A stretch of 64,000 nucleotides of DNA. It comes from Pseudisothecium myosuroides. Lineage: Eukaryota > Streptophyta > Bryopsida > Hypnales > Lembophyllaceae. Shown piece after piece: positions 27,803-38,963 of the stretch. Location: contig OX637289.1 of assembly GCA_951799445.1 (NCBI GenBank), positions 24,428,245 to 24,492,244 of the forward strand, in the 5' to 3' direction. The stretch's first letter is position 1, and each line of letters opens with the position of its first letter. Position numbers and translations under genes: made by a program. The notes beneath the pieces were generated by a model that was not told the DNA's origin, did not search any database, and was given only the letters and a program-made list of their open reading frames with translations.

Positions 27803-29729
27803 CAGATTCCAGCGACATGAGAAATTCTCTTCTATTCTCACTTCTGGCACCCAGCACATGCATCCAGCACTTAGTGTTATCTGTAGGAAGACATGTTTAC
27901 GATAGTCCTTCATGTTGCTACAAACTCCTTGAAAGTGTATATAATGTGGCGGCACTTCTAATCTTAGGGAGTAGCATTTTACAGGAGAAATCGATTGCTG
28001 GACACTGGCATCGTCTCGGTTGAGTCTCCAGCTACGAGACTGATGATACCCAACATGGCTTAGCAATCCGGGAGTTGGGAATTGTAAGCGTGGCGACGAT
28101 GTGATATTGCTCGAGAAATTGCAACATCCAGTGTTGTGCGATGTCATTGTTAATAGTATTGGTATGTGTCTGCATTTATTTTATCTGGAACATGGACATT
28201 CAATCAACTGGTTTGCAGCTACTCAATGGTTTTCAACCTTGAGATGTGGATGTCTGCGACTGCTCATTGTTCTTCAATCTTTCCATACTGAATAATCGAC
28301 GCAAGCAACTTGTCTGTGATGTTGGCATTCGTCTTCATCACTTGAAACTGGTTTAGAATATTTTTGCTTAGATTCTGTGTTGTTCTGTGTGAAGACTGGA
28401 ACATCAATTTGAATTTCAATTGTACAGTACAAGTTTCAAGTGGACTCTTGTTCACGGATTATGACAGAGATACAAAGTAATGCTCATTTAGACCATAAGA
28501 AATTTTGATCATTGCGTGATTATTGGAAAAGAATGGGTTGGTTCAAGTTGTGAATGCAATTTTTATTGCTTCATTGAAGTAATTAATATTTACTATAATC
28601 TTAATTTTTTTTTCTAGTGAATCCTAATGTAAAAAATGTACTAAAATATTTAATAGTATATTCATTTGCATAGTCCTTATTTCACTTTACATTATTGAGG
28701 GTGACATAAGCAAGAAAATTAAATTCTAAATTTTTCTTTAATATAATTTTCTCCCTTCTACCATATTGTACATGAAGGTTAGATTTGGTAGTAAAGTGTC
28801 AAATTAGTTTTTTTTTAGGTGCAAAGGGATTTGGCAAGTGGTATATTCTAGGATATTCCAAAAATTCACTTGAAATCTTCCAAAATTTTCACTTGTATTA
28901 TTTTCAAAAATTTAGACATCCCAAAAAATACTTATTTGATATTCGAATCTGACCTTCACGTAGGGTACCTTGGTAGTAACTCCGGCACTTTTGAGATGAA
29001 TATTTGCAACAATCTTTATCTCTATATAGCTTTGTCATCTATTTTTGGAAATATTTAAAGTAGAAGCTACCAATTGGATACAATATCTTCTAGTGAAACT
29101 TTAGTTTAAATCCTATTAGGAAGTGAGAAGTGAAAAGAGATGAAGAGAAAAGAGATAAGAAGGAAAAGGAAGAGCAAAAACAAGAAAGGAATAGAGAGAC
29201 GATGAACAAAAAGGCTACCACATGTTAGTTTTGTACTTTCTTTCAATCTAATATAGAACTCAAAAACCTTCAAATGCCCAATTTGACTTCTAAGTTGAAT
29301 TTCCATCCACTAATACTTAGATATAATATTTTGCTTCTTTTTTGTGACTTTTTTGAACAATCAACTAAACTAAATAGAATTACCATGAAACTAATTTTGC
29401 ATGTGATATTGATTTTTCACCCTTATATTATGGTTACTAATAAATCAAATCAACAAATTTTGGATGACAAGTGTGCAATTAAGGCTTTGACCTTTAGCTT
29501 TGAATTCTCTAGAATGATGAAGCTGTTTACATCCTTAGAAATGGATGAAACTTGCAATTTGTGGATGAAATTTCATTTATTCATCCAAATTTGAGCGATA
29601 CCATCCCAATATTTGGTAGCAAACACGCGATTTTATCCACTGAAAAGCAAGAATATTTCGTCAAAGATTCTATGGAAAAAAAAATTATCGCTTTTGAGCA
29701 AAAATTCGCTCAAAAAAACCCCGCTGGAC
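27803..29729. other. RAD51 3' region and intergenic DNA
   Basis: The first 300-600 bp are of mixed composition and probably hold the RAD51 3' untranslated region. After about 28500 the sequence is AT-rich. Short open frames (up to 106 residues, 29274-29594) resemble nothing I know. I see no RNA gene. Confidence 0.45.
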
Positions 29730-31899
29730 TTAACCCCTAAAGTTCCTTGACTATGTTTTCACCAAAAACGCTCTAAAACTGCCATTTCTAGTACAAGTAC
29801 CAAATTTTTGGGAAAAAAACTTTTTTTGACATACATAACCATACGATCTTGTAGTATATTGACTTGAATAAATGTGGTAAAAATTTCAAAAATTTCCACC
29901 GAGCGGGTGCAAGATAAAAGCATTCAAATTCACAAAAATTAATTTTTTGGCCCTACTAAAAACAGGGTAGCTGCACTTCACAAGGTCACATTTGTATGAA
30001 AAAATGTCCAAAATGATGGTGCTTCTTTAGATTCTTTTTCCTAAACAAGTTGGCTACACACAGTTAAAAAATTTCAGATCATTTGTAATTGTACAACATA
30101 TGGGAAAAAAATAGTAAGTAGAAAGAAGAGGAGAATCATTTAAAATATTAAATTGTTAAGAATTTAATTATGGAATTGAAAAATGTCAATCCCAATGGTT
30201 GTATTGTTGTATAAAATGATCTACATTCTATTATTTTTTATTTTTTTTAAAGACTAAAAATTGAGTTAAATAAAAGACTTCAAAGTTTATTTTAGAGTAG
30301 AGAACCTATAACTGCTGCAAACTAAAACTTTTCATAATTTTTGACTCATTGATTGAAATGGAATGATTAAAAACTTTCCGCATATATAGATATCTAGAAA
30401 AAAAAATTCAAATTTTTATTTTTGAAAAAAGTGATTTTTTCTGATCTCCCCGGACTGCCCGAGTTTTTGGTGAAAACATAGGCAAGGAAACAATACAATT
30501 TGTTTCTCAACATATTGGGCCATAACTTTTGACTCCTATTTCTAAATGTCATGAAATCCGGAGGGGGGGATGAGGGCACTCTTAGTAAATTTTGTGCACC
30601 TTATGCGGCAATGGGGTATTTGGGAGGGGCTATCTACCTCCAAGGTAGGAATATAAGGGTTTCTATAATTATTTAATTTTTAAAAATGGCCTATATTATG
30701 GCTCTCTATCATTACTTATAATGTCTATGTCAATGGAATTTTTTGTAGTTTGTATTCCTTATGATGAAAAATAGGAAATTGAAAAGCATGGTGAAAGTAA
30801 TGGTGCTTGGGAAAAAAGTACTTAATTACAGGTTCGATGCCAACTATATTTTTTTAGTTTTTTTTTCAAGCTTCTATTTTAGTTTTTTGATGATATTGAC
30901 AATGATATTTTTAATTTTTTTGGATTTGTTGGATCAATTGTGTGCATCATGAACTCAGGTCTTGGAAAAAAAATAATTGAACCTAAAAATGAATTATACG
31001 GCTATGAAATATAAATTAAACAAATTGTCTGTTTCAACAAATATTTCAAATACAAAGGCATTAAGATCTAACAATGGTCCATGTTGCAACCTATAATCTC
31101 TCTACAATATCTAATGCAATCCCATACTCTCATTTCCCAAAAAAATTCAAATATTGTAAGAATGAACATCATTTGCATGCTTGCCAAATTGTTGATATTT
31201 TATATTTTATAATTGTCAATTTCCTTAAAATTTTGTATAAAACAATTTGAAATGATGTATACCAACATGCTAAGGCACAAAAAGTTTTTTTGGAGTTTAA
31301 GAAAAAAATTGACACAATATAAAGTAGTTCCAAATTATAACGTACAAAACCGAGTTTTCACGTAGCTAACTTTGAAATTAATTTTCTTTCACATAAATAC
31401 TAATTTTTTCTTGACACTTTCTTAACTAATGTATAACATGTTGTATACTACAACTTTTGTATATCAACTTTTGTAATTTGCGCATTGATGCTAATAGTAT
31501 GGTTGATTGAATGAAAAAGTTCCAAATCAGTGTATATGTTGTATAATTCCAAAAGATTTAAAAATTTTCAAGCATGTAGCCAACTTGTTTTGGAAAAAGA
31601 ATTCAAAGAAGCACCACCATTTTGGACATTTTTTCATACAAGTGACCTTGTGAAGTGTAGCTGCCCTGTTTTTCACAGACAAAAGAAAGATTTTTGCCAA
31701 TTCAAACGCTAATATCTTCCAATCCACAAGGTGGAAAATTCTGAATTTTTTTCAACATCTTCTAAAACAAGCATACTATAAGATCCTACAGTTACATGTG
31801 TCCAAAAATGTTTTTTTTCTAAAATTTGGTACTTCTACTTGAAATGGCAGTTTTGGAGCGTTTTTTGTGAAAACTTAGTCAAGGAACTTTAGGGGTTAA
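29730..31899 (+). mobile_element. TTAA-flanked element with long terminal inverted repeats, copy 3
   Basis: The left end reads TTAACCCCTAAAGTTCC and the right end reads GGAACTTTAGGGGTTAA. The outer roughly 370 bp at each end are inverted copies of each other, about three bases in four by eye (left 29734-30105, right 31525-31895). Unlike the other copies, this one therefore has long arms. The left part continues to about 30600 with the body of the family, including a CTGCCCGAG block near 30457. The middle (about 30610-31500) is AT-rich and not shared. It may be one 2.16 kb element with long arms, or two members lying head to head with their inner ends lost. Confidence 0.65.
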
Positions 31900-32289
31900 G
31901 ACCATTTGGCCGATTGGTTTTAAGGAGTTATGATTAGCGTTTGTTGTTATCATACAAAATAGTTGAACCCTCTCTAAGTTTACAAGTGATCTCCTCATGA
32001 AATCACATGATATAACAAACATAAAACTGTCCCACCTACTTGTTTAGTTGTACATAAGTGTTGTAGTAAATACAGTACATAGGATCCATATTTCTAGCCT
32101 CTGTATTACATGTACAAAATTGTAATGGACTAGATTTGTAGGCTAACTATATTATTTATAATGGATTCTTCTACATTTAGTATTCCCTAAATTATTTGTA
32201 AGGCATTTAGAAATTTAATCCTAAATGAATAAAGTCCTATCTAAATTATGTCGCACATGGCTTTAAAATGTACTATGTACCTCCCCCCC

Positions 32290-32439
32290 CCAAGCATGAA
32301 ATTTAATGTACATGAAAGATATTTTTTGTCCCCACCTTCTATTAAAATTTCAGCTTGAAATATGCAAATTTCTAATCATACGTACTTGCCTAAAATTGCA
32401 ATGTTGCTAAAAATAGCAAGCTTGTCCTTTAGGGGTTAA
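32290..32439 (+). mobile_element. Right end of a TTAA-family element (partial)
   Basis: The sequence ending CTTGTCCTTTAGGGG, followed by TTAA at 32436-32439, matches the right terminus of the family. The preceding bases (ATTTCAGCTTGAAATATG, ACGTACTTGCCTAAAAT) match the last 100 bp of copy 1. I see no matching left end nearby. It could be the original right end of the copy that starts at 29734, separated by later insertion, or a broken copy. Confidence 0.5.
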
Positions 32440-33148
32440 AAGTTTTTATGGATGCTTCACTATTGATTGTAGATACAAAAATGCACCTATTGGTTTAACA
32501 TTTAGAGTATTTTGGTGACTACCTTGGTCGTGGGGGGCTGCATTCTTCTAAGGTTAACCTTATAAGGACGGGCTGGTCTCCGCAGAAATCGTCCTTTTTA
32601 ATAAATTGTGAGTCACCTACTTTAAGAAAACCAAAAGTGTTCATTCAAGGTCAAACTACTATACAAGGACTCCCCTTTTCGCAAAATTCCAAAGATGAAC
32701 AATTGCACTTCTGTCTTACATAAAAGTATTTTCTATCATCCATCGGACACTAAGTTACAAGGTTAAGAATGTTATTGCCACAAAATCAAGAGCCATTGGT
32801 AGAATAGTTGTTTGTTTCAGTTGTACTGTAAAGTATAATAGGGTCCAAGAATTTTTGTTGTGGGGACTTTGCTATTATAGAAAAAGACACTTTGTTAAGC
32901 TAAATCTAGTTCTTTAAATTTGAAACGCCTTTCCACCAAATTAATTGCAATTTGTCAAGTTGTTAGGACAAATTTTTCCATGAATGAATGGTGTGGACTA
33001 ATGACCACTAGAGAGTAGGACATCAAATTTCATTAATTGCACTCTAGTGAGCAACATTCACTACAAGAGAACAATGTCAATTCGGACATTTTTTTGTCAA
33101 TTTAGATATATTTAGTCAATTTGGACACATCATTTCCTTCACACTTTC
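32440..33148. other. AT-rich intergenic DNA, no gene seen
   Basis: No open frame, RNA gene or clear repeat is visible. A short direct repetition of GTCAATTTRGA at about 33100-33125 precedes the tandem array that follows. Confidence 0.4.
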
Positions 33149-33389
33149 CTACATTGGTCCTCTGTTATTTGATTCTTGATGGATTAGTTTTTGGAGTTAA
33201 TCTAGATGGTCATGTTTGAGTGCAGGCAACTACATTGGTTCTTTGTTATTTAGTCTAGATGGATTAAGTTTTGGAGTTAATTTGATGATCCTATTTGAGT
33301 GTAGGCAACTACATTGGTCTTTTGTTATTTGAGTCTAGATGGATTAGGTTTTGGAGTTAGTCTAGATGATCATGTTTGAGTGCAAGCAA
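33149..33389 (+). repeat. Three-copy tandem repeat, unit about 80 bp
   Basis: Three head-to-tail units start at 33149, 33230 and 33309. Each begins CTACATTGGT, contains GATGGATTA then TTTGGAGTTA, and ends in GAGTGNAGGCAA. The units differ at about one base in ten. The array is directly followed by a 77-residue open frame (33419-33652) that I cannot assign. Confidence 0.8.
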
Positions 33390-33861
33390 TGACACTTGTT
33401 GTAGGTCAATTTTATTGAATGTGCGTTGTTTTGTTGATAGAGCTGGCAAAGGAGTCTCCTTTAGGGTCTTATAGCCGCCTATTGCTAGAGGACTCATTGA
33501 CTAAAGGCAATCCAATTCAAATTTTTGAAGACATCGAGTCGTGGTACATGACTGGTGTCATATTAGGTAAGCCCTGGCATTGCTACTTGGTGGAATTCGA
33601 CCACAACACATCTATTGGTGTTGTTTTCCCCTGGAAAGATCACTCTTTGTAATTTAAGGTATACAACTGAGTTAAAAGCGTATTTAGTGTGGGGCTATTT
33701 ACCTTAATTATTGTATTTAATATGACCATATTTTTACATAAAAAGTTAAGAGGGGCATATTTCCAATACCCTATAGTTTTTGTAAACTCATTCATGTGGT
33801 TTTTTAAGTGGGGCTATCTTACATATAAAATTTAAGTGCCCAATTGACCAAGTAGTAGTTT

Positions 33862-34839
33862 TTAATCTCTAAAGACCAATTGTCCGTTGAATGAACAATT
33901 GAAATTCTAGGTAGGATCCTATGAAGTCAATTTTGGTTGGTTGTTCACAAAATTTTGACACAAAGTGTGGACATGTACCCTTTAGTAAGAATATACTTTT
34001 TTCTAATTGAGCATCCGAAACAAAAGTTATATTGCCTTGAACTTTTTTGGCAACCTGAGTAATTTGGGCATCTTTTCGGCACCTTTTGCAAAAGTATTCA
34101 TCAATTTTTGAAATTTGGCATGTATAAAACTAATATAATATGGAATACAATTATTAAAAAAAATTTAGTTCTCAAATCATATACTAAGAGGAGTCAAACT
34201 TTATTAGCTATATTGGGTCCCATATTGAGGTGGCTAACCTTCAAGAATAAACATTTTCTTGTACTTCAAGCCCTATTATCTTACAATATGCCCTATTATC
34301 TTACAATATGTGAAGTCAAAGTTCTTGAAATTTTTTCCACATACTGTATTCCAAATGTTAGCCTCTAATATTTTTTGGGTTTGGACTTCAAATAGAAAAT
34401 TTTCTCATTGCACAAGAAATCATCAAAAAATGATTGTGTGCCAACGCACTTAACCTCCTTACATTAATTGTAGGTTGATTTAGAATAAGCTAGACTCTAT
34501 ATTTGCTTATGAAATTTTTCATGGATAAACCTAACATCATATATATATGAATGGTCAAAAACCTCATTTTTTTGTAGAGAAATTTTTTTACTGTAGGAGG
34601 GCTCAAAGTCTGTTGGTTGTATTTCGAGCAAGAAAAAAAAAGAAAAATTTTCACTTCAAACGTTATAATCTTTCAATCCACGTGGTCAAGTGAGCTAATT
34701 TTTTTTCACACATTGCCTTACTTGTTTAATACACTTTGTGTGGTTGAAATTTTAAAAAATTAATTAATTTTTAATTTTGGATAAAGCATTAAAAATGGGC
34801 AGTTTTGGACTTTTCCTCTTCCAAAACTCTAGGGGTTAA
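33862..34839 (-). mobile_element. TTAA-flanked inverted-repeat element, copy 4 (reverse)
   Basis: The left boundary is TTAATCTCTAAAGACC (a decayed end) and the right boundary is CTCTAGGGGTTAA, giving about 970 bp (33866-34835). Read in reverse it follows the family body, with the CAGTTTTGGAC segment near the end and the ATCTTTCAATCCA segment near 34670. The first 200 bp align closely with copy 2. A 21 bp unit (CCCTATTATCTTACAATATG) is duplicated at about 34270-34310. Confidence 0.7.
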
Positions 34840-35779
34840 TAATAAGTTTAACATTGAACACTTCAAAATTTCCATTGAAATTACCTTGTGAACATCCCAT
34901 TCATTTTGAGTGTAATTAACATTTATGGCTTCAAAGAATGAAGTTAAACACACTATAAACTCTACCTTCATGTTGTATAATTTTTAGTTCATTGAACCTA
35001 TTAAGGTAAACCTCCCTATTCGTGCAATGTGACAATTTTTGTCACTTGTGGTCAATGCCTTACATTTATATTGAATTTTTTTGATATATTCACTACTAGT
35101 ATCGTGGCACAATTTTAGTCAACAACCCTTCATTGTATATTTTCTTGACTGTCCATTTTATCATCCACATGAAATTATTTGTCTACATCTATACTCATTG
35201 TATTATGAAAAATTTGCACAACCTCTATATGTCTAGGCTAACTTATTAATAAAAATTCCTACTACATGAAGTTTTTATATATCCTAATTTATATATAATA
35301 GAGTATGTAGCATTTCATGGATCCTATAGTAGCCCTACATATTATATAAAATTTCTCCGCTTTGAATTAAATGAACCCTATCTTTTAATCCACATAGTTT
35401 TCTAAAAATCCAATAGTGACCTCCCCAGGTGTTTTCCTCAACACATGGATCCCATTTCACGGCACATGTGATACCGTTATGTGCTAGTGCATGGAAGGCA
35501 ACCTTTCTTGAGAGAAAAGTGTTTGAGGATGGAGTTGGATAATGCATTCAAGAGCCCTTTATTCCTAAATATCACTCATCCATTGAAAGTCCAAATAGAG
35601 CTTGCTCTGATTGAATCAAGCTTCGGGTTTCTCAAAGGTATTGTTGTCTTAAACCTAATCGTTTGTGTCTTTTTATATCTTTTGTTATGTATATATGTAT
35701 ATTCATATTTGAATGTTAATCCTTCACGCCTAACAAAGATAATTCAGCATAGGCCAATTCTGGCTTTGTTGGATATAAT
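34840..35779. other. Intergenic DNA, no gene seen
   Basis: The sequence is AT-rich with short open frames only. A 128-residue frame (35481-35867) runs into the inverted-repeat element at 35780 and has no recognisable domain, so I do not call it a gene. Confidence 0.4.
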
Positions 35780-35969
35780 GTTGTCACATTGGATAGATAG
35801 TTTGTCTGAACCGTCCAATATGTCCGCTTGTCCGGGACGTCCGGTAACTCTAACCTGCCCAATTTGAATACTTTAAGGTAGTCATATTGTCTGTTCAATT
35901 TGTCCAAATTGTCTGAAATGTCCACCCGTTTGGGATGTCCGGTGATCCTAAGTCGCCCAATGTGACAAC
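35780..35969 (+). mobile_element. 190 bp inverted-repeat element (MITE), intact copy with empty TTAA site
   Basis: The element begins GTTGTCACATTGG and ends CCAATGTGACAAC, exact inverted repeats of 13 bp. The interior is rich in degenerate TGTCCG/GTCCAAA units. It holds a single TTAA at 35873-35876, at the position where the second copy of the same element carries the 934 bp insertion. It is therefore the natural empty site for that insertion. No clear target duplication surrounds this copy. It has no coding potential. Confidence 0.8.
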
Positions 35970-36369
35970 AAATTTTGAAATTTTTTCACAAGTAGGAAAG
36001 AAAGCACTTCATTTTTTATTGATATAAATCCATTAGATTTTATTGAATCTGATACAAAGTCAAAAGCTTTAGATGATAGAATATCGTGTAGTGGTTGCCT
36101 GATGGCATTCCTTTTTGTTGTTTGATTTTGAGCCAGTTGTCTTGCATTACTTTTATTTCATCTATAACCTCCACTAAAAACTTTTTTTAACTCATAATTA
36201 TGTTGATATAATGTTTTATTTTGTAAAATTATTTTGTCAAGTTTCTCTTTATTTTCCTTTTTAAAATCTAGAAAGAAATTTGTCCAATTATTGGCATGTT
36301 TTTTTATAACTTTCTCTTTATATTCTTGGATTTGGTGAGCCTCTTTTGACTCATCATTTTTAGCTAAAA

Positions 36370-36389
36370 TGGAATATATATATATATAT
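36370..36389. repeat. AT dinucleotide microsatellite
   Basis: A run of about eight TA units lies between AT-rich flanks. It is a simple repeat with no further meaning visible. Confidence 0.8.
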
Positions 36390-36642
36390 TTTTAATGTTT
36401 TTGAAACACTAAAGTTCATTTGGTTGATATTGCTAGCTACTAGAGATGAAAGACGTCCAACAGCTGGTGGAGGTGGAAGACAAGTGTAGCTTGTATAGAA
36501 GAGAATTGTTGTTATTCAGACTCTAACTACTCTTTCTTGTTGGTACAAGATCAATTGACAAACTCTTGCGAAGTTAGATTGAGCACTATGACATATACAA
36601 ACATTGAGTATTGAAGAGAAGAATCGTATTGTGGGGATGCAT

Positions 36643-37777
36643 CATAGTTGTTACGTTGGAAGGACCGTTCGTCCAAACCATCCGATATGTCCGCTTGTCC
36701 GGTTTGTCAGGTAACTCTAACCTGCCCAATGTGACTACTTTAACCCCTAAAGGACTGGGGCCTTTTTTCTGCCAAAAAACAGTGAAAACTGCCATTTCTA
36801 TAGCAAACAGTAGAAAAAATTGAAAAATGCTTTTTTTACAAATCTAACCCTAGGATCTTACACCTAACTAGTATGAGAATGTGTGGAAAAAATTTCAGAA
36901 TTTTTGACCGCACAGATTGCAAGATATCTGCGTTTAAAGTGAAAAAAACAAGTTTTTCAGCACATTGAGGGACTAGATTTTTTGACTATAAACATTTTTA
37001 ATTAAAATTTTTTGCACTACAGAGTTTTGAGCTTTAAATCTTTATAGTGGAGAAATGAGTTGAGAGTCTAGGAAAAAAAAAGAAATTCAAAAAAACTTAA
37101 TTATCATTCTTAAAAAAATTGTTAAGTAGAAGTAAATACAAGATAGAAGGAAAATCTAAAATATTAATATCTCTTAGATGGAATTAAAATACACTAATCC
37201 CAATGGTGAGATTGTTCTAGCAACTAAACTAAACCATGCAAAAAAAAAAAATTGAAAAATTTGAAAGATTGCATTCAGAAATGAATCTTACAAGTTATTT
37301 TTTTCAAGAAGATTCTCTAACTCCCTGAAAAACAAGAATGTCCATAACTTTCTCATAACATATCCAAATGAAATGAATCAAAGCTTTCCGAATAGACAAA
37401 AATATAATCTATGAGAAAAAAAATATTAAAAAAAAAAATTCAAATTTTTGTCCATTTCTTTTTTGCTGCCCGAGCTGCCCGCCGTCCCCTATTTGGAGCT
37501 TTTTTGGTCATAACTTTTTTTCCCAGGCACCGATTGTGAAAAAAATTATATTCCCACAAAGCTTATCAGTTTTTCTATCTCCAAAAAAAGTTTCAAAAAA
37601 TCAGGAGAAAATTTCAGCCCGTAGGTACCTGCCCGAAAACGCATTTGTCCCCCGAAGGGACAACGGTCCTTTAGGGGTTAAGGTAGCCACATTATTTGTC
37701 TGGTTTGTCAAAACCGTTTGAAAAATTCGCCCGTTTGGGATGTTCGGTAATCCTAAGTCACCCAATGTGACAACAAT
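36643..37777 (+). mobile_element. Second copy of the 190 bp MITE, interrupted by a TTAA element
   Basis: The outer parts (36643-36743 and 37682-37777) match the intact element at 35780-35969. They start near GTTGTTACGTTGG and end with CCAATGTGACAAC. The nine bases GGGATGCAT occur on both sides (36634-36642 and 37778-37786) and look like a target site duplication. A 9 bp duplication is usual for Mutator-type elements, so this MITE may be moved by a Mutator-like transposase; that is an inference from one copy. Confidence 0.65.
36740..37681 (+). mobile_element. TTAA-flanked inverted-repeat element, copy 5, inserted in the MITE
   Basis: The element (36744-37677, 934 bp) begins CCCCTAAAGGAC and ends GTCCTTTAGGGG, with TTAA directly on both sides (36740-36743 and 37678-37681). 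The empty copy of the host MITE reads ACTTTAAGGTAG at the same point, with a single TTAA. The insertion therefore duplicated exactly TTAA and nothing else. It is the closest relative of copy 1 in length and sequence, so both are probably the youngest members here. There is no transposase frame inside; movement would need an enzyme encoded elsewhere. Confidence 0.9.
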
Positions 37778-38687
37778 GGGATGCATGGACATTGGAGTAG
37801 TTCTAAATGTTCCACGGTGAGCCATTTCTATTATTTTGACAAATTAAAAGGATTGGTGCAATGTGATTTGGTCAAACAATTCATCAATTGAAATCAATAA
37901 GAATTCATTCAAGGCAAATTAGAGTGTGGCAAATATCATTTGAAAGACAAGCACGGGATTGTATAGCGCCATCTTTCAAGTTTGATTATATTTCAATGAT
38001 GGTTTGGGGTGCATTTAGTAGTTTTGATAAATGCTTTCTTATTATTTTACCTCCATACATACAAACAACAAGTGATTTTGTGACTCTTATTAATGAAGGA
38101 ATGTTAAGCAGGTTTTATTTTTTGCACGATCACCCTAAGCAATTGACACTTATGGAAGATGGCATTGCAACCCACCACAACTTACTTCCATTGCAATGGA
38201 GACAAGCTCATGGTGTCACAAAACTATGTCACAAAACTAATCTAACCCGCAAATTCTCCTGACTAGAACTCCACAAAGAATGTATAGAAGATTGTCAAAG
38301 ATTTGTTGCATCATGACATCATTATAGACCAAGAAATAAAGAGCCGCAATGGCATGGTGCAAACTATTCAATCAATGTGGAATACAATATCTTTAGAGCA
38401 ACTCCGTACCTTCATTAGAAGTATGCTTGATAGAGTGCAAGTACTTCTTTCAGCAAGAAAATGGCAACACTAAATGGTAGACACTCTTATGTTTTGTTGA
38501 TATTAATGTATGATACTATAATTTTGTAACATAAACTTATTATATCTTAAACTTGACTATGCACTATGCACCCAAAAGATGCTGCATTGCGATTCATAGG
38601 CATGGAGCATGATATCTTCATTATTATACTAGTGTAGCCTTGTGCCGTTGCCACGACCAAAACAAAAGTAAAAGTCATTTTTAAAAC

Positions 38688-38963
38688 CAAAAATAACTAA
38701 AAAATCCATAACTTTCCAATCGTGGGTCCAAACACCATGAAACAAAGCCCGTGCACCCCTCTTGGCCGAGGGCTTTCCAACGGTACCAAGAACGTGATAA
38801 TTTGACTAACGGTTCAAAAGATACGTAATTTAGCATAATTTAGTAATTATAAGATCCAAAAATAACTCAAAAATCCATAACTTTCTCACCGTCGGTCCAA
38901 ACGCTGCGAAACCAAGCCCGTGCACCCCTCCTCGTCGAGGGCTTTTTGACAGTACCAAGCACG
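38688..38963 (+). repeat. Two-unit tandem repeat, unit about 170 bp
   Basis: Two similar segments (38688-38790 and 38857-38963) share AAAAATAACT, AATCCATAACTTTC, GGTCCAAAC, AAGCCCGTGCACCCCTC and GAGGGCTTT in the same order. The spacing is about 169 bp. The GC-rich part stands out from the AT-rich surroundings. It has no coding sense. Confidence 0.75.

Larger units (their letters stand above)
36440..38472 (+). pseudogene. Tc1/mariner-like transposase relic, split by a nested insertion
   Basis: The segment after the nested insertion (37787-38472) encodes DDE-transposase-like sequence: DCIAPSFK, then MMVWGAFSSF, then LMEDGIATHHN and LPLQWRQ. These correspond to the VMVWGA...MEDGAPxH...WR pattern of Tc1-like elements. 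The segment before the insertion (from about 36440) translates to DERRPTAGGGGRQ, like the GRPR linker of such transposases, but is broken by stop codons. Frame changes and stops occur on both sides of the longest frame (37888-38262). The gene is dead. The insertion at 36643-37777 is flanked by GGGATGCAT on both sides, which suggests it landed inside this relic. Assignment to Tc1/mariner rests on these short motifs. Confidence 0.6.
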
